Origin: CAZYJD01 sp964647785
GTDB lineage: Bacteria; Bacteroidota; Bacteroidia; NS11-12g; UBA9320
Length of the DNA stretch: 10,959 nt
NCBI GenBank assembly: GCA_964647785.1
Contig: CAZYJD010000068.1
Span: 1 to 10,959, forward strand
Direction: 5' to 3'
Shown here: in pieces, positions 1 to 6,304 of the stretch
How the letters are laid out: each line of letters starts with the position of its first letter
How positions within the stretch are numbered: the first letter of the stretch is position 1
Notes under the pieces: model-generated
The model's database searches: none
What the model was told of the DNA's origin: nothing
What the model saw: only the letters and a program-made list of their open reading frames with translations
Program-made: the position numbers and the translations under genes

Positions 1-302
1 AAGTCATTGTTCTCATTTCCGGCATCTACCAAATTCATGATACCTGCATTGTTTATAAGAATATCAATGCCCCCAAATTTTTCTTGAATGTCAACTGCAA
101 GTTTTCTTACATCTGCGTCATCGGTTACATCACTTTGAAATATTTCGATTTTGGGAAAGTCCCTTTGGACAGCTTTTAATTTTTGGACATTGCGACCTGT
201 GATAATTACAGTATGGGCGTTTTCCAGAAACTTTTTGGCGAGAGCAAGTCCTATTCCTGAACTACCGCCGGTTATAAGTACGGTTTGTTGCGATTTATTC
301 AT
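1..302 (-). CDS. Short-chain dehydrogenase/reductase (SDR), 3' part beyond the window edge
   Basis: Reading the minus strand from an ATG at 302 gives 100 residues before the window ends. The cofactor motif TGGSSGIG is at residues 11-18 in a beta-alpha-beta Rossmann start, an SDV segment that usually contacts the adenine is near residue 57, and the structural NNAG motif is at residues 84-87. This is the classical SDR layout, and the sequence resembles DltE-like members. The catalytic Tyr-x-x-x-Lys, expected near residue 150, lies outside the window, so activity and substrate cannot be judged. It is probably a cytosolic NAD(P)-dependent oxidoreductase. It is divergent from an HxlR regulator across 78 bp of operator-like sequence, so it is likely the main target of that regulator. 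Family assignment is firm; substrate is unknown. Confidence 0.93.
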   Translation of the reverse strand, partial: MNKSQQTVLITGGSSGIGLALAKKFLENAHTVIITGRNVQKLKAVQRDFPKIEIFQSDVTDDADVRKLAVDIQEKFGGIDILINNAGIMNLVDAGNENND

Positions 303-312
303 TTTAAAAATT

Positions 313-343
313 TACTTTTGCTATTAAATCAGTAGCAAAAGTA
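313..343. promoter_or_regulatory. Divergent promoter/operator dyad 1 (SDR / hxlR)
   Basis: The sequence shows a perfect 11-bp inverted repeat, TACTTTTGCTA (313-323) and TAGCAAAAGTA (333-343), around a 9-nt spacer. Each arm contains TACTTTTG, an exact match to the Bacteroidota -7 consensus TAnnTTTG, one per strand. On the plus strand a TTG at 288-290 lies 22 nt upstream. On the minus strand TTTG (365-368) lies 21 nt upstream. Both spacings fit a -33 box. The dyad therefore seems to be operator and divergent promoter pair at once, so a bound dimer would cover both -7 elements. Binding by the neighbouring HxlR protein is inferred. Confidence 0.72.
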
Positions 344-357
344 CTCAAAAAATCTTA

Positions 358-378
358 TTACTATCAAAGCAGTAGTAA
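358..378. promoter_or_regulatory. Operator dyad 2, second copy upstream of hxlR
   Basis: TTACTA (358-363) and TAGTAA (373-378) form a dyad with a 9-nt spacer, the same geometry as dyad 1. The cores CTATTAAATCAGTAG (321-335) and CTATCAAAGCAGTAG (361-375) differ at only two positions and lie exactly 40 bp apart, about four helical turns. The TACTA...TAGTA ends recall operators described for the HxlR-family regulator YodB. This copy covers the predicted -33 box of the SDR promoter and the bases just before the hxlR start codon, so one bound dimer could block both genes. Confidence 0.65.
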
Positions 379-380
379 AA

Positions 381-824
381 ATGAAGAAGAAATTTAGGTC
401 AGGCTGTCCATTGGCTTCTACTTTAGATATCGTAGGGGATAAGTGGTCATTACTTATCGTTAGGGATATGTTGCTTCAAGGGAAGAAGACTTTCAAGGAT
501 TTTTCTATTTCCCAAGAAGGGATAGCACCCGGAATTTTGTCTTCAAGATTAAAATGGCTGGAAGAGAATGAGTTAATCTCAAAACAGAAATTGCCTGACA
601 ACAAAAAAGAAAACATCTATTTATTGACAGAAAAGGGCATAGAGTTGGCTCCAATAATTACTGAGATCATTTTGTGGAGCGATAAAAATTTGAGAGATCA
701 AAATGCTGAAATGTTGTCGGTTGCCGAAGCAGGATTTAATCAAGATAAATCAAAAGTTACTGAAGGTATTCAAAATAATTATCGCCAAATCGTAAAAGAG
801 ATTTTGGTTGAGGATGTTTTTTAA
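381..824 (+). CDS. HxlR-family winged-helix transcriptional regulator
   Basis: This 147-residue protein has the HxlR signature: an N-terminal CPLASTLDIVGDKWSLLIV block at residues 9-27, then a winged helix whose recognition helix is around residues 50-64 (PGILSSRLKWLEENE) and a wing ending in YLLTEKG near 80-86. The length is somewhat above the usual 110-130 because of a C-terminal tail of about 40 residues. Cys9 is the only cysteine and sits where redox- or electrophile-sensing members such as YodB and HypR keep their sensor thiol. The start is fixed by the family N-terminus. No Shine-Dalgarno is visible. It is divergent from an SDR gene with two matching operator-like dyads between them, which suggests autoregulation and control of the SDR. 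The inducer is unknown. The gene is AT-rich: the block 601-660 has 18 G+C in 60. Confidence 0.93.
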   Translation: MKKKFRSGCPLASTLDIVGDKWSLLIVRDMLLQGKKTFKDFSISQEGIAPGILSSRLKWLEENELISKQKLPDNKKENIYLLTEKGIELAPIITEIILWSDKNLRDQNAEMLSVAEAGFNQDKSKVTEGIQNNYRQIVKEILVEDVF

Positions 825-833
825 AAACAGTCA

Positions 834-859
834 ACTTGTTTACTTGTTCAACTTGCTTG
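834..859. repeat. Short imperfect tandem repeat, ACTTGTT type
   Basis: Three adjacent units begin at 834, 842 and 851 and read ACTTGTTT, ACTTGTTCA and ACTTGCTTG. The array starts 10 nt after the hxlR stop codon. It resembles in style, but not in sequence, the heptamer arrays found next to stop codons in the fad operon of this window. Three imperfect units could be chance. Confidence 0.4.
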
Positions 860-1076
860 TACAAATGCCCCCAGCTAGGAACGTATTCCGCAACTTCATT
901 GCATGCATGCTTCTCATTCTTTCATTGCTCTGGTTTAACGTAATTCTACTCATTTTTATGAGTGAATGAGGGATCTGCCAGGGAAGGGGACTCTTCGTAA
1001 TATGATGGTAAAGCGGTTTGGCTGAGGCCTTGAAGGAAGGGAAAGGAAGCAAGATAGTGCATGGCGCATTTGTGGG

Positions 1077-1108
1077 TTGTCATCCATCCAGTGAAGTGAG
1101 TAATCTTG
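1077..1108 (+). promoter_or_regulatory. Possible promoter of the di-heme peroxidase gene
   Basis: TTG at 1077-1079 is followed after 21 nt by TAATCTTG at 1101-1108. This matches the Bacteroidota TTG/TAnnTTTG pattern with one mismatch in the -7 box. The start of transcription would fall near 1113, about 50 nt before the chosen start codon. One mismatch and a short motif make this a moderate prediction only. Confidence 0.38.
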
Positions 1109-1161
1109 TTCATTGATGCATGAAATGGAATAAAACCCGTAGCTTGCTCGTCTATACAATC

Positions 1162-2334
1162 ATGAAACAATCGTTATGGATACCCGGCCTTGTTTGCGTG
1201 CTCTTTGTGGCTTGCAAGGATGAAGAGGCCACCCCCATTCAAAGTGGTGATGCCCAATATGACATTTTGGAACAAACCCCCAATTTGCCAGCCGAGCATT
1301 TGAATTATGCCAACATCAACCTGCCGGGATACCTCAATACGCCTCCGGTGAACGGACAAGACAACGAACCCAACAACAATGCGGTTACCGATGCCGGAGC
1401 CACTTTGGGAAGGGTGTTGTTCTACGATAAAAACATGTCGGCTAATAATGCCACGGCTTGTGCTTCCTGTCATTTACAAGCGCATGGATTCAGCGATCCC
1501 AACACCTTTAGTACGGGGCATAAAGGCGGTCTTACTCCGAGGAACAGCATGGGCCTGATCAATGCCCGCTACTATACCAATGCATCCTTTTTCTGGGATG
1601 AACGGGCCATCAGCCTTGAAGCCCAGACCTTGATGCCTATACAGGATGAAATTGAGATGGGCATGAAACTGGATGAGCTGGTGGAGAAACTTTCCATGAT
1701 TGATTATTACAAACCCCTGTTTAATGCGGCTTTTGGGGATGAAGAAATTACAGCCGATCGCGTTTCAAAGGCACTTTCACAATTTGTGCGTTCGATGGTC
1801 TCTTTCAACAGCAAGTACGACCGTGGAAGAAGTGCTTTGGGCAATGGTCCGCAGGCGCCGGATGTGGTTTTTGCGAACTTTAGTGCGGAAGAAAACAGGG
1901 GCAAGGAAATCTTTTTCGATCCCAATTTGGGGGGCTGTGCAGCCTGCCATGGAACGGAAACATTTGTGGCTCCGGGCTTGCGCAACAACGGACTGGAGCT
2001 CAACTATTCCGATCAGGGAGCGGGCGGTGTCAGTGGTTTGGGGCGCGACAATGCACTGTTTAAAAGTCCGAGTTTAAAAAGCATCGCCCTTACGGCACCT
2101 TACATGCACGACGGACGTTTTAAAACACTGGAAGAAGTGGTGGAGCACTACAACAGCGGTGTGCAGCCGCATCCGAATCTGAGTCCGCCCCTGCGCTTGC
2201 CCGGTCCCGGACCCATTCAGGTCAGGCGGCTCAATCTGACAGCATCAGACAAAGCCGCATTGGTTGCATTTTTGAAAACGCTCACAGATGACCGTTTGCT
2301 CACGGATGAGCGTTTTGCCGATCCTTTCAGCTAA
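1162..2334 (+). CDS. MauG/CcpA-type di-heme cytochrome c peroxidase, lipoprotein
   Basis: The protein has 390 residues from the ATG at 1162. An in-frame ATG at 1120 would add 14 residues ahead of the signal peptide; I prefer 1162 because MKQSLWIPGLVCVLFVAC is then a typical lipoprotein signal with lipidated Cys18, followed by acidic residues. Two c-type heme sites are present, CASCH at residues 100-104 and CAACH at 259-263. A YMHDGRFKTLEEVVEHY segment at 314-330 supplies the usual Met/His environment of the second heme. An FFWDERA segment near 143-149 is also typical. Family members reduce hydrogen peroxide with electrons from small cytochromes, or perform MauG-like oxidations, in the periplasm. 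Peroxidase is the safer label, but the true substrate is not shown. The gene converges on fadE, and their stop codons abut. Confidence 0.93.
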   Translation: MKQSLWIPGLVCVLFVACKDEEATPIQSGDAQYDILEQTPNLPAEHLNYANINLPGYLNTPPVNGQDNEPNNNAVTDAGATLGRVLFYDKNMSANNATACASCHLQAHGFSDPNTFSTGHKGGLTPRNSMGLINARYYTNASFFWDERAISLEAQTLMPIQDEIEMGMKLDELVEKLSMIDYYKPLFNAAFGDEEITADRVSKALSQFVRSMVSFNSKYDRGRSALGNGPQAPDVVFANFSAEENRGKEIFFDPNLGGCAACHGTETFVAPGLRNNGLELNYSDQGAGGVSGLGRDNALFKSPSLKSIALTAPYMHDGRFKTLEEVVEHYNSGVQPHPNLSPPLRLPGPGPIQVRRLNLTASDKAALVAFLKTLTDDRLLTDERFADPFS

Positions 2335-4131
2335 TCAGAAGGCATAAGCATTCGCCTCAATCATCTTTGCTGCCACTTTTTTGCGGATGCCGATGGTGTT
2401 GAGGGCTTCGTACTTGGTGAATCGTTTCACGCCAATCAGCATCATGCGCAATTCATCGCCCTGAGCAAAAGCGGCAAGGGCTTCTTTGCCCGCGCTGTGC
2501 ACTTTTTCAAGCGCTTCATAGAGGTAGCATCGGGTCATATCGGCTTGCAATTCGGCTGCTTCTGTCCCTTTCATTTCAATGAGTTTATGGGTGCGTAGCA
2601 AGGCCGATTCGGCGGTGAAGACTTCAATGGCCATGTCTGCCAGGTTCATGAGAATTTCCTGCTGTTGCTCCAGTTCGAGCATGAACTTCTGCGCAGCGGC
2701 TCCGGCCACCATTAAAATGGCCTTTTTGGCTTGTTCGATGGCCTTGTATTCTGCTGTGAACAGGCCTTCGTCTTCATCGTCGAATGAGGGGATTTCCATG
2801 AGCTCAGACTGAATTTTCATGGCAGGTCCCATGAGGTCCAGTTCGCCTTTCATGGCTTTTTTCATCATCTGTCCCACGGCCAGCATGCGGTTGATCTCAT
2901 TGGTGCCTTCAAAAATGCGGTTGATGCGGCTGTCGCGATAGAAACGAGCCACGGGATATTCCTCACTGTAACCGGTTCCGCCGAAAATCTGCACGGCTTC
3001 ATCCACCACGTAATCGAGCACTTCTGATCCCAACACCTTGAGGATGGCGCATTCGATGTTGTACTCTTCAGCTGCCTGCAATTTTGCCAGGGCTTTGCTC
3101 ATACCGCCTTCTACCAGTTCATTGATCTTGTCGCTGATGAGGTCGGAAACACGGTAGGTGGCCGATTCGGCTGCATAGGTGCGAATGGCCATTTCCGCCA
3201 TTTTGTGCTGTATGGCACCGAAAGAGCTGATGGGCACCCCAAACTGGTGGCGCTCATTGGCGTAATTCACGGCGATGCTGCCCACTTTTTTGGCTCCGCC
3301 CATCACCATGGCGCACAACTTGAAACGGCCAATGTTCAGCACATTGAAAGCGATTTTGTGCCCTTTGCCTTTTTCTCCCAGGAGGTTGCTTACGGGTACT
3401 TTTACATTTTCGAAGAACACCTGTCGGGTAGAAGAGCCCTTGATGCCGAGTTTCACTTCTTCCTTGCCGAGGCTTACACCTTCAGCATTGGCATCGATCA
3501 AAAAGGCAGTAAAGTCTTTGCCATCTATTTTGGCAAAAACGGTGAACAAATCCGCAAAACCTCCGTTGGTGATCCACATTTTCTGCCCGTTGATGATGTA
3601 GTGTTGGCCATCTTCGCTCAAAACCGCTTTGGTTCGTGCTGCAAGCGCATCCGATCCCGAGCCGGGTTCGGTGAGGCAGTAGGCCGCCTTGATCTTCCCG
3701 GAGATGAGCCCGGGCAGGTATTTGTTCTTTTGTTCTTCTGTTCCGTAGTAATAAATCGGCAGGGTACCGATGCCCGTATGAGCAGCAAAGGCCACTCCAA
3801 ACGACTGAGCGGGTCCCATTTCTTCCGTGAGGATGGTTTCGGAATTGAAGTCGATGCCCATGCCGCCAAAATCTTCCGGCAAAGAAGCCCCAAGCAGACC
3901 CAGTTCACCTGCTTCTTCCAGCAATTGCGGCACCAATTCAGGGTTTTCTTTCTGCTTGTCGATCTTCTCAACCAATGGCCTGATGCGACTTTCAATGAAA
4001 TCACGCGTCATATCGCGGAACATGCGTTGTTCTTCGCTAAACTCTTCAGGGATGAATACATCCTTGTAGTTTTGGGCTTTGATGAGGAATTCGCCTCCGA
4101 GTAAATTGTTTGATGGTTTCTTTGGATTCAT
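2335..4131 (-). CDS. fadE: Acyl-CoA dehydrogenase, long form with C-terminal extension (FadE type)
   Basis: This 598-residue flavoprotein would catalyse the first step of beta-oxidation, acyl-CoA to trans-2-enoyl-CoA, passing electrons to an ETF. The N-terminal helical domain spans about residues 30-145. The beta domain opens with YCLTEPGSGSD (151-161) and includes MWITNG (185-190). The C-terminal helical domain carries FGGTGYSEEYPVARFYRD (383-400) and RIFEGTNEINR (405-415), where Glu408 matches the catalytic base of the IYEGT motif in medium-chain enzymes. Residues from about 430 form an extra helical region, as in VLCAD/ACAD9-like enzymes, which explains a length well above the usual 380. 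It is the last gene of the fad operon. A four-helix-bundle gene and 73 nt separate it from the thiolase side. Chain-length preference cannot be read. Confidence 0.95.
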   Translation of the reverse strand: MNPKKPSNNLLGGEFLIKAQNYKDVFIPEEFSEEQRMFRDMTRDFIESRIRPLVEKIDKQKENPELVPQLLEEAGELGLLGASLPEDFGGMGIDFNSETILTEEMGPAQSFGVAFAAHTGIGTLPIYYYGTEEQKNKYLPGLISGKIKAAYCLTEPGSGSDALAARTKAVLSEDGQHYIINGQKMWITNGGFADLFTVFAKIDGKDFTAFLIDANAEGVSLGKEEVKLGIKGSSTRQVFFENVKVPVSNLLGEKGKGHKIAFNVLNIGRFKLCAMVMGGAKKVGSIAVNYANERHQFGVPISSFGAIQHKMAEMAIRTYAAESATYRVSDLISDKINELVEGGMSKALAKLQAAEEYNIECAILKVLGSEVLDYVVDEAVQIFGGTGYSEEYPVARFYRDSRINRIFEGTNEINRMLAVGQMMKKAMKGELDLMGPAMKIQSELMEIPSFDDEDEGLFTAEYKAIEQAKKAILMVAGAAAQKFMLELEQQQEILMNLADMAIEVFTAESALLRTHKLIEMKGTEAAELQADMTRCYLYEALEKVHSAGKEALAAFAQGDELRMMLIGVKRFTKYEALNTIGIRKKVAAKMIEANAYAF

Positions 4132-4153
4132 ATTTTTAGATTTTTTGAGAGGT

Positions 4154-4192
4154 CAGACAATTGACTGCTTTGACCGGGATTCTTAATTGACT
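4154..4192. repeat. Small dyad and AATTGACT direct repeats upstream of fadE
   Basis: CAGACAATTGACTG (4154-4167) is a near-perfect palindrome centred on CAATTG, with one mismatched pair. The octamer AATTGACT occurs at 4159-4166 and again at 4185-4192. It lies in the 73-nt gap between four-helix-bundle gene 1 and fadE. It could be a local regulatory site or part of the edge of the inserted cassette. No -7 promoter box is visible nearby, so I expect fadE to depend on read-through. Confidence 0.35.
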
Positions 4193-4204
4193 TTCTGTGG
4201 TCAT

Positions 4205-4582
4205 TTATGAGTGATATTGCTCTACTGTATTTGATTTGTTTTGAATGAGTGCAATCAACATTTTTTGGATTTCATTCGTTCGTGTCGTGAGGTTCTGGTA
4301 CGTTAATTCAGAAATGAATTCTAAATCAATTGAAGCAGTTAGAAGACTCTCAAGTTCCAATGCAGAGGCATAACTAATTTCCAGAAACCGAACAAGTTCT
4401 TTATCTGTTCTGCGCCCTGTACCCTCGGCTATATTTGACATTACTGAAATAGAAGCTCGACGCATTTGATTCACGATTCCAAAACGCTCAACTTCCGGAT
4501 ACTGTTGAGTTATCTTATAGATGTCTCTATTGAGTTCTCTGCTTTTTTGCCAAACTTTTAAATTCTTGAAATTATGTCTCAT
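4205..4582 (-). CDS. Four-helix-bundle protein, S23 / 23S rRNA intervening-sequence family (copy 1)
   Basis: This 125-residue protein has the family hallmarks: FKNLKVWQKSRELN near the N-terminus, IYKITQQYP, then FGIVNQMRRASISVMSNIAEG (about 34-54) and KELVRFLEISYASALELESLL. The length is typical (about 115-130). Relatives form pentamers of four-helix bundles; they were first met as ORFs inside 23S rRNA intervening sequences, and the DGR accessory protein Avd shares the fold. A cellular role is not established, and there is no link to fatty acid metabolism. It interrupts the fad operon in the same orientation. The block 4261-4320 has only 21 G+C in 60, against 36 in 60 for 4981-5040 in the adjacent thiolase gene, which suggests separate ancestry. 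It shares about half its aligned residues with copy 2. Confidence 0.93.
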   Translation of the reverse strand: MRHNFKNLKVWQKSRELNRDIYKITQQYPEVERFGIVNQMRRASISVMSNIAEGTGRRTDKELVRFLEISYASALELESLLTASIDLEFISELTYQNLTTRTNEIQKMLIALIQNKSNTVEQYHS

Positions 4583-4588
4583 TTATCA

Positions 4589-4596
4589 ATCTTGTA
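4589..4596 (-). promoter_or_regulatory. TACAAGAT leader octamer of copy 1
   Basis: On the minus strand TACAAGAT ends 6 nt before the start codon of four-helix-bundle gene 1. The identical octamer lies 8 nt before the start of copy 2, although the rest of the leaders differ. It occupies the position of a ribosome-binding site but is not a Shine-Dalgarno sequence. A shared translation-initiation or cassette-borne signal is inferred. Confidence 0.42.
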
Positions 4597-4651
4597 TTTT
4601 CTTCATGTGTTCATTTCTTCTTTCGTTTCATTCACTGTCTGACCTTAGACC

Positions 4652-4686
4652 TCTGACTTCTGACTTCTGACTTCTGACTTCTGTCT
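4652..4686. repeat. Heptamer array (TCTGACT), about five units
   Basis: Four perfect TCTGACT units (4652-4679) are followed by one TCTGTCT (4680-4686). The array ends 4 nt from the thiolase stop codon (4691-4693), on the side leading to four-helix-bundle gene 1. The unit shares the CTGAC core with the neighbouring inverted repeat TGTCTGACCT. Such arrays can change unit number by slipped-strand pairing. Since this one is untranslated, any effect would be on RNA folding or spacing. Confidence 0.85.
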
Positions 4687-4690
4687 TCTA

Positions 4691-5875
4691 TTATCTCATC
4701 ATCTCAATCACTCCCGCAATCCCCTGTCCGCCACCGATACAGGCGGTGATCATGCCGTATTTCTGTTTGCGTCTGTTGAGTTCGTTCATGGTTTGAACGG
4801 TGAGTTTGGCGCCGGTGCAGCCGAGTGGGTGACCGAGGGCAATGGCGCCGCCATTTACGTTTACAATCGCGGGGTTGAGGCCGGCCTCGCGGATGACTGC
4901 CAGACTTTGCGCGGCGAAGGCTTCGTTGAGTTCAATGAGGTTGATGTCGTCGAGCTTGAGTCCGGAGCGTTTGAGTGCTTTTGGGATGGCCTCTACCGGA
5001 CCGATGCCCATGTATCGGGGGTTGACGCCAACGGATACAGAGGTAATCAGTCGGGCGATGGGTTCGAGCCCCAGGGCTTTCATCATGTCTTCGCTCATCA
5101 CCAGCACAAAGCTGGCGCCATCGCTGGTTTGACTACTGTTTCCAGCGGTAACGGTTCCGCCTTGTTTGAACACCGGCTTTAAGCGGGATAAAGCTTCAAG
5201 GGTGGTGTCTTTGCGCGGTCCTTCATCCGTATCCACCACATATGTGCGGCTTTCGCGTTTGCGTTTATCTGGATTGTAGTACACTTCCTCCACCTCAAAA
5301 GGCACGATTTCATCTTTGAACTTTCCGCTTTCAATGGCTGCCATGGCTTTTTGATGCGATGCAAATGAAAAAGCATCCATGTCCTCGCGACTGACACCGT
5401 ATTTCAAAGCCACTTCTTCAGCGGTCAGTCCCATGCCCAGAAAATAATCGGGATGGTCTTTGGCCACCGAATAGGCCGGCACCGTTTTGTAGCCCACGGT
5501 GGGTACGAGGCTCATGCTCTCCGTACCTCCAGCAATGATGCAATCGGCCAGTCCGGCGCGTATTTTAGCGGTTGCAATGGCAATGGTTTCCAGCCCTGAA
5601 CCGCAATAGCGGTTCACCGTAACCCCCGGAATTTCCAGCGGCAATTTCGATTTCACCCCAACCCAGCGCGCCATTTGAAGGCCTTGTTCCGCTTCAGGAA
5701 CGGCATTCCCCACAATGAGGTCATCCACCACTGAGGGGTCGAAACCGGGCGTGTTTGCTATGATGTGGTCAATCACCGCTGCCCCTAAATCGACAGGGCT
5801 GGTAAAACGGAATCCGCCTTTGTTGGCTTTTCCAACGGCGGTTCGGTATCCGGATATGATGTAGGCTTCTTTCAT
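4691..5875 (-). CDS. fadA: Acetyl-CoA acyltransferase (thiolase), beta-oxidation
   Basis: The 394-residue protein is a full-length thiolase that cleaves 3-ketoacyl-CoA with CoA to acetyl-CoA and a shortened acyl-CoA. The nucleophile is Cys91 in VNRYCGSGLE. The other active-site elements are NEAFA (317-321), His349 in GHPLG and Cys379 in TACIGGGQG. The length and motifs fit degradative thiolase I, and the neighbours support degradation over biosynthesis. The protein is presumably cytosolic and acts with the FadN-type multifunctional enzyme encoded upstream. The start ATG at 5875 is followed at once by the canonical N-terminus (YIISGYRTAVGK). Its leader consists almost wholly of AACTAAA heptamers, with no Shine-Dalgarno; only 22 nt separate it from the stop of four-helix-bundle gene 2. 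Confidence 0.96.
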   Translation of the reverse strand: MKEAYIISGYRTAVGKANKGGFRFTSPVDLGAAVIDHIIANTPGFDPSVVDDLIVGNAVPEAEQGLQMARWVGVKSKLPLEIPGVTVNRYCGSGLETIAIATAKIRAGLADCIIAGGTESMSLVPTVGYKTVPAYSVAKDHPDYFLGMGLTAEEVALKYGVSREDMDAFSFASHQKAMAAIESGKFKDEIVPFEVEEVYYNPDKRKRESRTYVVDTDEGPRKDTTLEALSRLKPVFKQGGTVTAGNSSQTSDGASFVLVMSEDMMKALGLEPIARLITSVSVGVNPRYMGIGPVEAIPKALKRSGLKLDDINLIELNEAFAAQSLAVIREAGLNPAIVNVNGGAIALGHPLGCTGAKLTVQTMNELNRRKQKYGMITACIGGGQGIAGVIEMMR

Positions 5876-5879
5876 ATTC

Positions 5880-5907
5880 TTAGTTTTTAGTTTTTAGTTA
5901 ATAGTTG
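5880..5907. repeat. Heptamer array (TTAGTTT / AACTAAA) in the thiolase leader
   Basis: Plus-strand units are TTAGTTT twice, TTAGTTA and ATAGTTG, in register from 5880. On the coding (minus) strand they read as AACTAAA-type units. The array begins inside the last codons of four-helix-bundle gene 2, contains its TAA stop (5898-5900), and ends 4 nt before the thiolase ATG. A unit gain or loss would change the spacing just upstream of fadA translation. The shared core TAGTT, in inverted orientation, recurs in the array at 6346-6373. Confidence 0.8.
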
Positions 5908-6296
5908 TTAGAATCGTATTGTCTTGTGCCATCCTCTGGTTCTTTTGAAATTATTCTTGCACTTAAGCCATGCAGCATTTTCTGGATTTCATCTAATGAA
6001 TTTAATAAAACCTCGGCATCATCCTGATTAATAAAGGCTAGATCCATCGATAGAATGACGAGATTTTCCGTTTCAATTGCTGAAGAATAGGCGATGTCTA
6101 GAAATCTATTAAACTCTTTGCTAGATTGCCTCGCAGAACCTTCAGCAATATTGGTCGCTACAGATATTACGGATCTTCTGAGCTGAGAGGTTATGCCATA
6201 CTTCTCTTCATCAGGGAAGGACGAGGTTAGCTTGTAAATTTGACTTACCAAGGCTCTGGATTTCTTCCAGACATTTAGGTTTTTATACGTATTCAT
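5898..6296 (-). CDS. Four-helix-bundle protein, S23 / 23S rRNA intervening-sequence family (copy 2)
   Basis: From the ATG at 6296 the protein has 132 residues and begins MNTYKNLNVWKKSR, aligning with MRHNFKNLKVWQKSR of copy 1. An upstream in-frame ATG at 6341 would add 15 residues without family support, and one at 6302 would add two. Family motifs are IYKLTSSFP, YGITSQLRRSVISVATNIAEG and KEFNRFLDIAYSSAIETENL. The C-terminus runs into the heptamer array. Like copy 1 it sits between two fad genes in the same direction and is AT-rich (20 G+C in 60 at 6061-6120). The two copies differ too much to be a recent duplication in place, so independent arrivals or an old duplication are both possible. 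Function is unknown. Confidence 0.92.
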   Translation of the reverse strand: MNTYKNLNVWKKSRALVSQIYKLTSSFPDEEKYGITSQLRRSVISVATNIAEGSARQSSKEFNRFLDIAYSSAIETENLVILSMDLAFINQDDAEVLLNSLDEIQKMLHGLSARIISKEPEDGTRQYDSNNY

Positions 6297-6304
6297 TCCC
6301 ATGG

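Larger units (their letters stand above)
825..1161. other. Intergenic region without a supportable gene
   Basis: These 337 bp separate hxlR from the peroxidase gene. Short open frames on the minus strand here have no recognisable family motif and overlap one another, so I do not call them. The visible contents are an imperfect ACTTGTT-type tandem repeat just after hxlR, a GCATGCATGC run near 900-910, and a possible promoter near 1077-1108. Composition shifts here from the AT-rich left end to the GC-richer peroxidase and fad genes, so the region may contain a junction between DNA of different histories. I see no clear rho-independent terminator for hxlR. Confidence 0.5.
4150..4645. repeat. Terminal inverted repeat pair around four-helix-bundle gene 1
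   Basis: AGGTCAGACA at 4150-4159 and its exact complement TGTCTGACCT at 4636-4645 bracket the small gene at 4205-4582. The 10-bp arms lie 45 bp beyond the stop codon and 53 bp before the start codon, giving a unit of 496 bp. In the transcript the two ends could pair and loop out the gene. A 10-bp match in such a short space is suggestive but not proof of an element boundary. Confidence 0.5.

Noticed and set aside
816..828. GTTTTTTAAAAAC as an hxlR terminator
   Set aside because: It is a pure A/T palindrome across the stop codon with no GC stem and no following U tract.
1120..1161. Upstream start for the di-heme peroxidase
   Set aside because: The extra 14 residues would precede a complete lipoprotein signal peptide; the ATG at 1162 gives a normal signal and lipobox.
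840..1170. Minus-strand small open frames between hxlR and the peroxidase gene
   Set aside because: They overlap each other, have no recognisable motif and show no promoter or ribosome-binding signal.
3205..4104. A 299-codon plus-strand open frame opposite fadE
   Set aside because: It is an antisense shadow of a clear acyl-CoA dehydrogenase; the translation shows no family motif and is explained by codon bias of the real gene.
4205..6296. Four-helix-bundle genes as Avd accessory proteins of a diversity-generating retroelement
   Set aside because: Avd shares the fold, but no reverse transcriptase, template repeat or variable repeat is visible in the window, and there are two copies inside a metabolic operon.
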